This document shows positions 34,144-43,417 of a stretch of DNA of 64,000 nt, one piece after another. The notes under the pieces are model-generated. The model did no database searches, was not told where the DNA came from, and was given only the letters and a program-made list of their open reading frames with translations. Within the stretch, counting starts at the first letter, position 1, and every line of letters starts with the position of its first letter. This stretch comes from JASFHF01 sp050123335 (GTDB lineage Bacteria; Pseudomonadota; Gammaproteobacteria; UBA12402): the NCBI GenBank assembly GCA_050123335.1, contig JASFHH010000001.1:62001-126000 (forward strand). The letters run 5' to 3'. Position numbers and translations under genes: made by a program.

Positions 34144-34932
34144 ATGATTACAAAAAATTACAGAACATATGGAAAGGCGCCTTTTAATGTGGTTGTAGTG
34201 CATGGTGGGCCGGGTGCTACTGGCGGGGTAATGCCGGTTGCCAAAGAGCTTGCTAAACATTCTGGCGTTATTGAGCCGTTGCAAACGGCAAAATCTGTAT
34301 CAGGACAAGTACAAGAATTAAAAGATGTATTAGATCAAAACGCTGATTTGCCAGTAGTATTGATTGGTCATTCTTGGGGGGCGTGGTTAAGTTTTTTGTT
34401 AGCTGTGTATTATCCAAATTATGTTAAGAAGTTAATTTTAATTGGTAGCGCTCCGTTTGAAAATAAATATGCTGAAGCTGTAATGAAAAATCGCATGGAT
34501 CATTTAAACGATGAAGAAAAGGCGCAGTTAAATTCGGTTTTTAAAATATTTAATGATCCTGAAAGTCAAAATAAAGATGTATCTAAATTTAAGCGTTATG
34601 TTGCAGAAATTGATTCTTATGATCCGCATTTTTATGAAGAAGATGATCAGGAATTTTGTTTGGAGATTTTTAGAAAAGTTTGGAGTGAGGCGGCGAAATT
34701 AAGAGAAAGCGGCGAGCTGCTTAAGTTAACTGAAAAAATATCTTGGCCTGTAGTTGCAATTCATGGTGATTACGACCCGCATCCATATGAAGGTGTAAAG
34801 TTGCCGCTTGCAGCTGTGCTTAAAGATTTTAAATTCTTTTTATTAGAAAAATGCGGTCATACTCCGTGGATAGAAAGAGCAGCAAGAGATAAGTTTTATC
34901 AGATTTTGCGGGATGAGATAGGTTTGTTTTAA
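34144..34932 (+). CDS. Alpha/beta hydrolase
   Basis: 262 residues. VVVHGGPGATGGV is the oxyanion loop near residue 17. The nucleophile elbow is GHSWGAW near 80. The acid is probably Asp in HGDYDPHP near 219, and His is in KCGHTPWIE near 239. A helical lid lies between residues 105 and 195. Substrate unknown. Its short distance to the methyltransferase suggests one transcript, ending at the hairpin at 34938. Confidence 0.82.
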   Translation: MITKNYRTYGKAPFNVVVVHGGPGATGGVMPVAKELAKHSGVIEPLQTAKSVSGQVQELKDVLDQNADLPVVLIGHSWGAWLSFLLAVYYPNYVKKLILIGSAPFENKYAEAVMKNRMDHLNDEEKAQLNSVFKIFNDPESQNKDVSKFKRYVAEIDSYDPHFYEEDDQEFCLEIFRKVWSEAAKLRESGELLKLTEKISWPVVAIHGDYDPHPYEGVKLPLAAVLKDFKFFLLEKCGHTPWIERAARDKFYQILRDEIGLF

Positions 34933-34937
34933 TCACA

Positions 34938-34957
34938 AGTTTCGCAACCGCGAAACT
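34938..34957. terminator. GAGTTTCGC-family hairpin
   Basis: AGTTTCGC-AACC-GCGAAACT, perfect 8-base arms, directly after the hydrolase stop. The arm sequence is shared with the terminator at 27450. There is no strong T run here. Confidence 0.5.
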
Positions 34958-34982
34958 CGTATTAATATTAAGAGGGTGTTGT

Positions 34983-35624
34983 ATGGCATTGAATGAAAAA
35001 TTTTTAAAAAATTATGCGTTAGTTATATTAATCGCATATGTTACTTTGTGTATCGGGATTTTGTTGCATGAATGGGGCCATTCTACCATGGCATTTATTT
35101 TTGGGTTAAAGTCTAATCCTTTTAATATACACTATAGTCACCGTTTGTTTATGTTAGGTATAAGTGAACATGTGGATTACCAAAAAGCAGCATTGCTGAT
35201 GCCTTGGAAAGCAATTTTAATTTCAGCGGCTGGACCATTAGTTAATTTTATTTTAATCATATTATCGTTAATATTTGTCAATTTGTTGTATAAAAAAGCG
35301 AATGCGTGGATTACGTTTATATTTTATTGTTTTTATTTCTGGAATATGAATGAATGGTTTAATTATCTAATTATTAGAGATATTTTTCCGCGAGGTGATG
35401 TTGCGCATATGATAAAGTTTGGGATGCCGCATTGGATATTATTGCTAATTGGTATTTTGACCGGTGTTGGATTTTTATATTTATTGTTTAAAAAAGTAAA
35501 TATTAAGCTATTTAGTGCCTTTAAATTGACCCCAGCACAAAGCAAAAAATTTACCCGCACTATAATTATAGTATTTATTGTTACCCAGGGAATAACATTA
35601 TATAATGATTTATTTATGTATTAA
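34983..35624 (+). CDS. Intramembrane metalloprotease-like protein (M50/S2P type)
   Basis: 213 residues with about five membrane helices. The zinc-binding HEWGH (HExxH) lies in helix ILLHEWGHSTMAFIFG near residues 28-32. SAAGPLVNF near 80 fits the family's Gly-Pro-x-x-Asn loop. The second motif contributing the third zinc ligand may be the Asp in RGDVAHM near 138. The protein is shorter than RseP and has no PDZ domain. It may cleave membrane regulators or toxins. The ribosome site GAGGGTG precedes ATG 34983. Confidence 0.7.
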   Translation: MALNEKFLKNYALVILIAYVTLCIGILLHEWGHSTMAFIFGLKSNPFNIHYSHRLFMLGISEHVDYQKAALLMPWKAILISAAGPLVNFILIILSLIFVNLLYKKANAWITFIFYCFYFWNMNEWFNYLIIRDIFPRGDVAHMIKFGMPHWILLLIGILTGVGFLYLLFKKVNIKLFSAFKLTPAQSKKFTRTIIIVFIVTQGITLYNDLFMY

Positions 35625-35628
35625 GAAT

Positions 35629-36894
35629 CTAAGTATTAACCACAAACTTTTTTTTCAATCTTTTCGGCACTAAAATATTTTTTAGTTTTACGTATTCAGG
35701 CAAGCCGCGTTTAAATGGTGGATAATCTTCGCCTTGAATTAAAGGTTCGATGTAATCCCAACATTTTTTTGTAATTCCAAAACCGTCTTTGGTAATAAAA
35801 CTGCGTGGCATGAATTTTTCTTTGTTAGCAACTTTTGCTAATTTTGCTTCGCCGATTTTCCAGGCATAACGTTTGCCAGGTTTGCGTACTATAATTGGCA
35901 TTACTGCATTTTTGCCTTTGATCGCAAATTCAACTGCAGTTTTACCTAAAGCATAAGCCTGATCGACATCGGTTTTGGATGCAATGTGGCGTGCAGCGCG
36001 TTGTAAATAATCAGCTACGGCCCAGTGATATTTATAGCCTAATTTTCCTCTAACTAATTGTGCGATTACTGGAGCAACGCCGCCTAATTGTGCATGACCA
36101 AATGCATCTTTCATGCCGGTGTCTGATAAAAACTTTCCATTTTTATCTTGTGCGCCTTCAGAAACCACCACAATACAATAACCAAATTTCTTTACATTAC
36201 GTTTTACGCGTGACAAAAATTTTGTTTCGTTAAAAGGAATTTCCGGAAATAAAATTACATAAGGATTATCGTGCATATTAGTTGCAAGCCCGGCAGCGGC
36301 TGCGATCCATCCTGCATGTCGTCCCATAACTTCCATAATGAATACTTTGGTAGAAGTTGCACACATCGAAGCGACGTCAAATTCTGCTTCGCGAATTGAA
36401 ACGCCAACGTATTTTGCAACCGAACCAAAACCAGGACAATTATCGGTGAATGGTAGATCGTTGTCGATGGTTTTTGGTATGCCAATGCATGTCATTGGAA
36501 ATCCGAGTTTTTCGCTGAGTTGAGAAACTTTATAGGCAGTGTCTTGTGAATCACCGCCGCCGTTATAGAAAAAGTAGCCGATGTTATGTGCTTTGAACAC
36601 TTCAATTAAACGTTCATATTCAGCGCGGTTTTCCTCCAGGCTTTTTAATTTATAACGGCAAGAACCAAACGCTCCGGCTGGTGTATAGCGTAGTGCTGCG
36701 ATAGCTTTGGCTGATTCTTTGCTGGTGTCGATTAATTCTTCGGCTAAGGCGCCGATGATACCGTTTTTGCCGGCAAAAACTTTACCAATTTTATTTTTGT
36801 GCTTACGTGCAGTTTCGATGACTCCGCAAGCAGAAGCGTTAATTACCGAAGTTACCCCGCCGGATTGTGCATAAAAAGCATTTTTTTTGGTCAT
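35629..36894 (-). CDS. pfp: Pyrophosphate-dependent 6-phosphofructokinase
   Basis: 421 residues, longer than ATP-PFK. YNGGGDSQDTAYK (Asp in the glycine loop) and GIPKTIDNDLP near residue 125, with Lys where ATP-type enzymes have Gly, mark a PPi-type active site. IMEVMGRHAGWIAAAAGLA and VSEGAQ follow. It phosphorylates fructose 6-phosphate reversibly with PPi, saving ATP. ATG 36894 has AGAGGAAA upstream; the frame is open to 36930. It stands alone after the protease gene on the opposite strand. Relatives are found in Legionella and Coxiella. Confidence 0.88.
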   Translation of the reverse strand: MTKKNAFYAQSGGVTSVINASACGVIETARKHKNKIGKVFAGKNGIIGALAEELIDTSKESAKAIAALRYTPAGAFGSCRYKLKSLEENRAEYERLIEVFKAHNIGYFFYNGGGDSQDTAYKVSQLSEKLGFPMTCIGIPKTIDNDLPFTDNCPGFGSVAKYVGVSIREAEFDVASMCATSTKVFIMEVMGRHAGWIAAAAGLATNMHDNPYVILFPEIPFNETKFLSRVKRNVKKFGYCIVVVSEGAQDKNGKFLSDTGMKDAFGHAQLGGVAPVIAQLVRGKLGYKYHWAVADYLQRAARHIASKTDVDQAYALGKTAVEFAIKGKNAVMPIIVRKPGKRYAWKIGEAKLAKVANKEKFMPRSFITKDGFGITKKCWDYIEPLIQGEDYPPFKRGLPEYVKLKNILVPKRLKKKFVVNT

Positions 36895-37039
36895 AAAATT
36901 TCCTCTTTCTATAAAAACATCCATCGTCAAATTATATCATGAAAAACATAAAATTTTACTTGTTTTTATAAAAACTATTGCGAGAATATCAGCAAATCCC
37001 TTTAAAACTGGCATAATCTTTTAGCTTACAAAAATTATA

Positions 37040-38557
37040 TTATTGTTTTTGTATGTCCATATTCTTCGAGAAAGCACCTTTCGGTATATAACATTTTGTT
37101 TTTCCAGTGCAAGTAAAACAATCTTTGAAAAACCCAAAGTTGCTAGAGTATTTGCTGGCGCTATAGATCTGATTGGCTATTGAATTGAGATCAAGGTTTT
37201 TCTTCCCAATGAAAAATTTAGATACTCTTTTACAACTTTTTTTACAAAAACGATAACGTTTTAATTTAGGGTGTTTAAGAAATAGCGCTTTAATATCTTT
37301 ATTTGTAATTTTACGTATAGTCTGTATATCACTGTTGTTAGTTAGGGCTTTCATTCCTTCAAAAGACAAATAGCCAACTATTCCTCCTACTAATCCGTGG
37401 ATAAAATTCATTCCCACCCTAAACAATAGAGCAGTAGTTATGTTTGGCATCAACAAAGTAGTTATCGTCAAGATGTTAAACAAATTACTAATAATCTGCG
37501 CTTTTCCATAGGAAATACCATATGAGCAGAGAATACTAGTAATTGCTGGGGTAATTAACGAAGTTGCACCGTTTTCGTAGCATAAGGCAACTATTTTTAC
37601 TAATTCAGCAATAACTTTAGCTTGGACAGGACTATAACCTCGTTTAAGGCAAATAGCGTAAAGAAGTCGTGAAAGAAAAACATATCCTGCTCCTTTACCA
37701 AGAGCATACATAGAATCTTTTATGCTGAAGGTATAATCTTCCTCCTCAAGCCCAGAAAATATATGGTTGCTTTTTTCTTGGCCATAACCAGGAAATCCAT
37801 GTGTTCTGGCAATTTCAGCTAATTTAGTACAGTTTGGGGTTGGTCTTGCATTTAAGATTTGTTTATACAACTCTGCTGCTTCTGGTGTAAGTGGCGTAGG
37901 TTCATATAGTTGCTTAATTTCAATTGGTAAGCGCATTTCCTTAATACATTTTGCAACATCAAGAAATGGGTGGGAATAGCCATAAGTGATTACAGCATCT
38001 TCACTAGGATTCTTTTTTATCAATTCCCACGCTCGAAGAAGTGTCAGAAATTCTTTTGCTTGATATACTTCTTGTCTTCTTGCATCTAACCAAGAGTATT
38101 GCGAGTCATCTAAAGCTGTTGATTCTATCGAATATGGTGGCAGATAGTTGCGGTATATTTTATAACCCTTAACACCCATTATAACTTGCGCGCCAACCCC
38201 AGCTTTAGTAAGCCATGCAATTTGCTCAAGATTTAAATTGTCACAATCAGTTGTAAGTGGGAATAGTTTAGTTAGCCACTTCCAATTCATAAGATTTACA
38301 TCGATGTTTCCATCAAGCAACGTTTTATCAGGACCAATTGGTTCCCAGCCATCAGAATTTTCCATTAATATAATTGTGTTGGGAGTCAGAGCAATTTTCT
38401 TAACCAGATAACGAAATACTTGACATTGAGAACGTGCAATATTTAAAAGTGTTACTTTTATGTCTTTTGATAAAATATTCCAAATACTTAAATCGTTTGT
38501 GATATCTGGCGCTTCGGATCTAGGATGATAGTTGTGTAATATAATGATTTTTGGCAT
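37040..38557 (-). CDS. Orphan protein with C-terminal membrane region, candidate effector
   Basis: 505 residues, unrecognised. The N-terminal two thirds is soluble, starting KIIILHNYHP and then a GWEPIGPDKTLLDGN block. Residues 280-410 are hydrophobic with three or four likely membrane helices (FNILTITTLLMPNITTALLF). The last 90 residues are very basic, with Lys/Cys clusters such as RFCKKSCKRVSKFF. No signal peptide and no clear ribosome site. Such two-part proteins with late membrane hairpins are common among Legionella effectors, but no motif proves it. Confidence 0.55.
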   Translation of the reverse strand: MPKIIILHNYHPRSEAPDITNDLSIWNILSKDIKVTLLNIARSQCQVFRYLVKKIALTPNTIILMENSDGWEPIGPDKTLLDGNIDVNLMNWKWLTKLFPLTTDCDNLNLEQIAWLTKAGVGAQVIMGVKGYKIYRNYLPPYSIESTALDDSQYSWLDARRQEVYQAKEFLTLLRAWELIKKNPSEDAVITYGYSHPFLDVAKCIKEMRLPIEIKQLYEPTPLTPEAAELYKQILNARPTPNCTKLAEIARTHGFPGYGQEKSNHIFSGLEEEDYTFSIKDSMYALGKGAGYVFLSRLLYAICLKRGYSPVQAKVIAELVKIVALCYENGATSLITPAITSILCSYGISYGKAQIISNLFNILTITTLLMPNITTALLFRVGMNFIHGLVGGIVGYLSFEGMKALTNNSDIQTIRKITNKDIKALFLKHPKLKRYRFCKKSCKRVSKFFIGKKNLDLNSIANQIYSASKYSSNFGFFKDCFTCTGKTKCYIPKGAFSKNMDIQKQ

Positions 38558-38966
38558 ATTAAATTTATTGCTTGTTAATTTTTTTAAATATTCTTTAATA
38601 CCCCATGTGCAACTTTGTAAACTAATGTAATTTAAGTTTTCTTATTAAAGCTTGATTACAAACCAATAAGTTATTGCCATATTGCCACGCTGAAAAGATT
38701 CTATCATTATTGTGAGTTATTGTACAGAATATGTTTGTTTATTTTAACCAGTGCTTTATCATATTCTGGCCAATTTGTAACTTTGTATTTCTGCCGCAAA
38801 CTTTGGCCGCATTTTTTTAATTTTTTTCTTGACTCAAATAAAATTTTGATTAATAATTTTTTTGTTCTAAACATTTCTAAAAAATCCTATGAAAAATTTC
38901 TGAAAATAGTCTTTGGCTTTATTTTTTATGTGTCTGATGGCGCATTTTTATTGCAAAAGGAGGTTA
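38558..38966. other. Intergenic region before pilA
   Basis: The frame of pilA is open far upstream, but that part is low complexity and poorly protein-like. I see no gene, repeat or clear promoter, only A/T-rich DNA with AAGCTT repeats; the pilA promoter is probably in the last 150 bases. Confidence 0.4.
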
Positions 38967-39364
38967 TGATGCAAACAATAAAAGCATTTACGTTAATTGA
39001 ATTATTAATCACGATTGCAATTGTTGGAATTTTGGCAGCAATTGCGATTCCATCGTATGGACATTATCTCAAAAGAGCGCGGTTTTCCGGAGTGATTACG
39101 GCAAGTTCGCAATATAAAACTGCAGTTGCATTAGCGTTGCAAGAAGGAGTATCAATGAAAGATTTACATTTAGGTGTTCATGGAATTCCAGATGCGCCGA
39201 GTGCAACCAAAAATTTGGCTAGTTTAGATGTAAAACGCGGTGTAATTACAGCAACTGGCACTAAAGCAGCTGGAGGATATACTTATATTTTAAAGCCTGA
39301 TGCGGATGGCAGTCATTGGGATGTAAGTGGAACTTGTGTTGCTGCAGGGATGTGTGAAACGTAG
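38967..39364 (+). CDS. pilA: Type IV pilin (major or minor pilin precursor)
   Basis: 132 residues. A short leader MMQTIKA is followed by FTLIELLITIAIVGILAAI, the class III/type IV pilin helix with the conserved Glu at +5. Cleavage should come after Ala (A^FTLIE) instead of the usual Gly. Two C-terminal cysteines (GTCVAAGMC) may form the D-loop, but the spacing is short. AAGGAGG lies just upstream of two possible ATGs (38967, 38970). A strong hairpin follows. The assembly ATPase, platform protein and prepilin peptidase come next. Confidence 0.87.
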
Positions 39365-39415
39365 ATTCCACAAGATATGAAATTTATGAAAATATTAATG
39401 CCAGTTTTAAACGAA

Positions 39416-39458
39416 ACTCGCGATTTTACAACCAGTTTGTTCTTGTAAAATCGCGAGT
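39416..39458. terminator. Hairpin between pilA and pilB
   Basis: Perfect 16-base arms (39416-39431 and 39443-39458), ACTCGCGATTTTACAA and its complement, with an 11-base loop. No T run follows. It probably separates high pilin expression from the pilBCD genes. Confidence 0.65.
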
Positions 39459-39579
39459 CAGCAAGCATGCACATGACTAAAAAAACTCAAATCTATCATG
39501 CGCGGTAGTTGCCACGAAAGTTTAATAAGTGTGTTTGTCAATTATAAATCTCGCATTTTACGATATAACGGATATTGAC

Positions 39580-41202
39580 ATGCCGAAACAAATAGAAAAA
39601 TTTTTATTACAACAAAAGTTAATCAATGAAGATAAATTGCAGCATGCAAAAAAAGCAGCGAATCAATCACAACAAACGTTAATTACTTATTTGGCAAAAA
39701 ATCGTATGATTGCAGCGAATCAATTAGTGCATGCAGTTACGCAAGAATTTCATTTGCCAAGCGTAGATTTGCTGCAATATTCTGTGGATAAATTGCCGCT
39801 TAATTTGGCGCCGATCAAATTAATTACGCGAACCAACATTTTGCCATTGCAACAACGATCGCAACAGCTTGATGTTGCACTAATTGATCCGCATGATGTG
39901 CAAGCCGTAAATTTAATTAAATTTCACACGGGCATGCGGATAAATATTTTTATTGCAAGATATGATCATCTGCAGAAATTGATGCAGCAAATCATTACGC
40001 GTTACAATACGCAAGAACTTGGTGTTTTACATAAATCTATAGATACACCTTATGATTATTATCATTTGAATCTTGAAGATCGTAGTGATGAGCCGTTAAT
40101 TGCGTTTATTAATCATACAATTGAAGATGCGGTAAATAATCATGTTTCGGATATTCATTTTGAGGTATATGAACAATATTGTAGAGTGCGTTTTAGACAA
40201 GATGGCATTTTGCGTGAAATTACCAAGCCGTCAGTGCGGGTTGCTGCAAGAATTATTTCACGCCTTAAAATCATGGCAAAGCTGGATATATCTGAAAAGC
40301 GTTTGCCGCAGGATGGGCATTGTAAAATTAAAATTAAGTCAAACCAGGTGGTTGAAATACGTGTTAGTAGTTGTCCAACTGTATTTGGTGAAAAAATAGT
40401 ATTGCGCTTATTAAATAGTGATAATATTTTGCGTAATATTCATCAGCTTGGTTTTGATCTGATGCAGCAAAAAGATTTTGTTCATGCAATTAGTCAACCG
40501 CAAGGATTGGTTTTAGTGACCGGTCCAACCGGCAGTGGCAAAACAGTAACATTATATGCTGCTTTGCAATATTTAAATAAAGTTGAAAAAAATATTATTA
40601 CAATCGAAGATCCGGTTGAAATTAATTTAGCTGATATTAATCAAGTTAATGCAAAAAATAAAACAGGGCTGACTTTTGCGCATGCTTTACGTGCTTTTTT
40701 GCGCCAGGATCCGGATATTATTATGGTTGGCGAAATTCGAGATCTTGAAACTGCAGAGATTGCGCTTAAAGCTGCGCAAACAGGACATTTGGTGATTTCA
40801 ACTTTGCATACTAATAGTGCAACCGAAGCGTTAACCCGTTTGCGCAATATGGGAGTTGCCCCATATAATATTATTGGTTCAGTTAACTTAATTACCGCGC
40901 AACGTTTGGTACGTAAATTATGTTCGCATTGTAAAAGAGAGTATAAAGTTTCAGCATTGTTGAGTGAGCAGTTAGGTTTTGCTGCGGATTCAGAGCTTTA
41001 TAAAGCCGTAGGATGTGAATATTGTGTTGACGGATATAGTGGACGTATGGCTATTCATGAAGTGTTAAAGATTGATGCAGCAGAAGAGTTTCGTACTTTG
41101 TGCGAAGCTTGTAATTTTATTAGTTTGCGAAAGGCTGGATTAAATTGTGTTTTGCAAGGAGAGACATCATTACAAGAAATTTATCGAGTGATGGGTGATT
41201 AA
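39580..41202 (+). CDS. pilB: Type IV pilus assembly ATPase PilB
   Basis: 540 residues. An N-terminal MshEN domain is followed by the secretion ATPase core: Walker A GPTGSGKTV near 315, the Asp box, Walker B region DPDIIMVGEIRD near 375, and the HLVISTLHTNSA switch. The C-terminal CSHCKREY...CEYC is the zinc tetracysteine. It hydrolyses ATP to drive pilus extension at the inner membrane. ATG 39580 is preferred; the frame is open to 39529. It overlaps pilC. Confidence 0.93.
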   Translation: MPKQIEKFLLQQKLINEDKLQHAKKAANQSQQTLITYLAKNRMIAANQLVHAVTQEFHLPSVDLLQYSVDKLPLNLAPIKLITRTNILPLQQRSQQLDVALIDPHDVQAVNLIKFHTGMRINIFIARYDHLQKLMQQIITRYNTQELGVLHKSIDTPYDYYHLNLEDRSDEPLIAFINHTIEDAVNNHVSDIHFEVYEQYCRVRFRQDGILREITKPSVRVAARIISRLKIMAKLDISEKRLPQDGHCKIKIKSNQVVEIRVSSCPTVFGEKIVLRLLNSDNILRNIHQLGFDLMQQKDFVHAISQPQGLVLVTGPTGSGKTVTLYAALQYLNKVEKNIITIEDPVEINLADINQVNAKNKTGLTFAHALRAFLRQDPDIIMVGEIRDLETAEIALKAAQTGHLVISTLHTNSATEALTRLRNMGVAPYNIIGSVNLITAQRLVRKLCSHCKREYKVSALLSEQLGFAADSELYKAVGCEYCVDGYSGRMAIHEVLKIDAAEEFRTLCEACNFISLRKAGLNCVLQGETSLQEIYRVMGD

Positions 41203-42523
41203 TGTGAATAGAAAATTGTCATCCCGCGGCTTGACCGCGGGATCCAGAAAACAATTAGTTTCGAAGCTGGATCCCGCGGTCAAGCCGCGGGATGACAGAG
41301 GCGTAAAAAACCATCCAAAACTTATCACATATGTTTGGCAAGGAATAAATGAGCATCATAATAAAATTCGTGGTGAAATCACAGCAGTTAATATTCGCTT
41401 AGCTAAAGCAAAATTACAATCACAAAAAATTTCGGTAATGAAATTAAAGCGTAGATCGCAATTATTGTGTTTGATTAATTATCGTAATCGTATAACTCCG
41501 GTAAAGATAACTTTGGTTTTGCGTCAGCTTAATACGTTGTTGGTTGCTGGAATACCTATATTACAAGCATTAGCAACGATTGCAAAAAGTTGCAACAATA
41601 TTAATTTACGCAATTTATTAACTAATATCAAAGATGAAATTCAGCAGGGACATGCTTTATCAGAGGCTTTGCGTTCGTACAATAAATATTTCAGTAATCT
41701 AATTTGCACATTAGTTTTTGCAGGAGAGCAATCAGGAACTTTAGATATTTTATTGGAACGCATAATTGCACATCGTGAAAAAATGGAAATTTTAAAAAGC
41801 AAAGTAAAAAAAACACTATTTTACCCATGTGCGGTAATAGTGGTTGCGGCAATGGTTGCTTATATTTTATTAGTATTTGTAGTACCGCAATTTGCTGATC
41901 TTTTTTCCGGGTTTGGCGTACAGCTCCCTTTTTTAACCCGGTTGGTTATAAATTTATCAATTTTTTTACAACAATTTTGGTGGGTTTTGATGCTGAGTTT
42001 GGTTTTGCCGTCAATAACAATAACTGTATTAAAGCGGCGCAGCATAAGTTTTGCTAATTTTTTTGATGCAATGAGGTTAAAAATACCGATTTTTGGTAAT
42101 TTCTTACGAAAATCAATTATTGCAAGGCTAATGCGAACGTTAGCAACTACTTTTGCGGCGGGAATGCCTTTGTTGGAGTCATTATGTTTGTTGCAGGATG
42201 TGGCTAATAATCGACGATTTTGTGCGGTTTTGGAAGAGATTCGTAACGCAGTCAGCAAAGGTCAAACTTTACACCAAAGTCTACAAATTAGCGGATTATT
42301 TCCAAATATCGTAGTGCAAATGGTTGCTATCGGTGAGGAAGCAGGTAAACTACCAGATATGCTTGAAAAAGCAGCCAATTTTTATGAGTATGAGGTTAAT
42401 CAGTTGGTCAATAAATTAAATCAGCTGCTTGAACCAATGATTATGATTATATTAGGCATAGTAGTTGGCGGATTAGTTATTGCTATGTATTTACCAATAT
42501 TTAATCTTGGGATGGTGATCTAA
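41195..42523 (+). CDS. pilC: Type IV pilus inner-membrane platform protein PilC
   Basis: 442 codons, but the first 40 are unusual. The true PilC domain begins at TYVWQGI (about residue 45), followed by two T2SS-F domains each with membrane helices. Each domain has a LRQLNTLLVAGIPILQAL-like or RTLATTFAAGMPLLESL-like start. The N-terminal frame comes from an 81-bp perfect palindrome (41217-41297) read in frame. Start candidates are GTG 41195 and GTG 41204, both with weak ribosome sites and overlapping the pilB end. No ATG exists between the palindrome and the PilC domain in frame, so the repeat-encoded residues are probably translated. Confidence 0.92.
   Translation: MINVNRKLSSRGLTAGSRKQLVSKLDPAVKPRDDRGVKNHPKLITYVWQGINEHHNKIRGEITAVNIRLAKAKLQSQKISVMKLKRRSQLLCLINYRNRITPVKITLVLRQLNTLLVAGIPILQALATIAKSCNNINLRNLLTNIKDEIQQGHALSEALRSYNKYFSNLICTLVFAGEQSGTLDILLERIIAHREKMEILKSKVKKTLFYPCAVIVVAAMVAYILLVFVVPQFADLFSGFGVQLPFLTRLVINLSIFLQQFWWVLMLSLVLPSITITVLKRRSISFANFFDAMRLKIPIFGNFLRKSIIARLMRTLATTFAAGMPLLESLCLLQDVANNRRFCAVLEEIRNAVSKGQTLHQSLQISGLFPNIVVQMVAIGEEAGKLPDMLEKAANFYEYEVNQLVNKLNQLLEPMIMIILGIVVGGLVIAMYLPIFNLGMVI
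41217..41297. repeat. 81-bp perfect palindrome inside the pilC coding region
   Basis: Arms of 31 bases (41217-41247 and 41267-41297) are fully complementary: TGTCATCCCGCGGCTTGACC begins the left arm. The loop is 19 bases. The length is a multiple of three. It is much more GC-rich than its surroundings. The TGTCATCCCG end recurs at 50401-50476. Confidence 0.95.
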
Positions 42524-43416
42524 TGATAGATTTTATAATGACGTATCAATCAGTGTTTTTAACTTTAGTTGGCATTGTGGGTTTAATTGTTGGTAGTTTT
42601 TTGAATGTGGTGATTTATCGATTGCCAATTATGATAGATTATATTCGGCGACAGGATTGTTTAGAATTTTTTGATTCTAAAACCGAATTTCATGATGAAG
42701 TTAAATGCTACAATTTGGCTTATCCAAAATCACATTGTATTTTTTGTGATGCGCCCATTAAAGTTTGGCATAATATTCCAATATTAAGTTATTTAATTCT
42801 TGGTGGAAAATGTGCGACTTGCAAAAGCCGGATTCCTTTACGTTATTTAATTGTAGAAATCTTTACATGTGTTTTATCAATAATTGTAGCTTATGAATTT
42901 GGGTTTTCTTGGGAATGTGTAGATGTATTAATTTTTTCCTGGTTTTTAATTGCAGCTACTTTTATTGATATTGATCATCAAATTTTGCCTGATATTTTAA
43001 CTTTGTCTTTATTGTGGATTGGTTTATTTGTTAATTGTTTTGATATGTTTGCAAATAGTCATGACGCTATTTTAGGCGTAATTATCGGTTATAGTTTTTT
43101 TTGGGTAGTAAATACTTTATTTCGGTTGATTCGCGGTAAAGAAGGTATTGGTCATGGAGATTTTAAGTTAATGGCTGCAGCTGGGGCGTGGATGGGTTGG
43201 CAGCTTTTGCCGTTTGTTATTTTGTGCAGTAGCATTTTGGCATTACTGATTGGCGGTGGATATTTATTGCTGAAAGGTAAGTCGCGTGGTGTTCCGATTC
43301 CGTTTGGGCCTTTTATCGCAATCGCAATGTGGATTGGAATTATTTGGGGATTTGATATTACGCAATCCTATTTGCATTGGATGGGAATTAATATTCTAAT
43401 CGCTCCTGGAATTTAA
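42523..43416 (+). CDS. pilD: Prepilin peptidase/N-methyltransferase PilD
   Basis: 297 residues with about seven helices. The cytoplasmic zinc-type domain has CIFCDAPIKVWHNIPILSYL with CATCKSRI (four cysteines). The two catalytic aspartates are in ATFIDIDHQILPD near 150 and GIGHGDFKLM near 211. It removes prepilin leaders and methylates the new N-terminus. Its ATG overlaps the pilC stop. Final gene of the pilus group. Confidence 0.93.
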   Translation: MIDFIMTYQSVFLTLVGIVGLIVGSFLNVVIYRLPIMIDYIRRQDCLEFFDSKTEFHDEVKCYNLAYPKSHCIFCDAPIKVWHNIPILSYLILGGKCATCKSRIPLRYLIVEIFTCVLSIIVAYEFGFSWECVDVLIFSWFLIAATFIDIDHQILPDILTLSLLWIGLFVNCFDMFANSHDAILGVIIGYSFFWVVNTLFRLIRGKEGIGHGDFKLMAAAGAWMGWQLLPFVILCSSILALLIGGGYLLLKGKSRGVPIPFGPFIAIAMWIGIIWGFDITQSYLHWMGINILIAPGI

Positions 43417-43417
43417 T

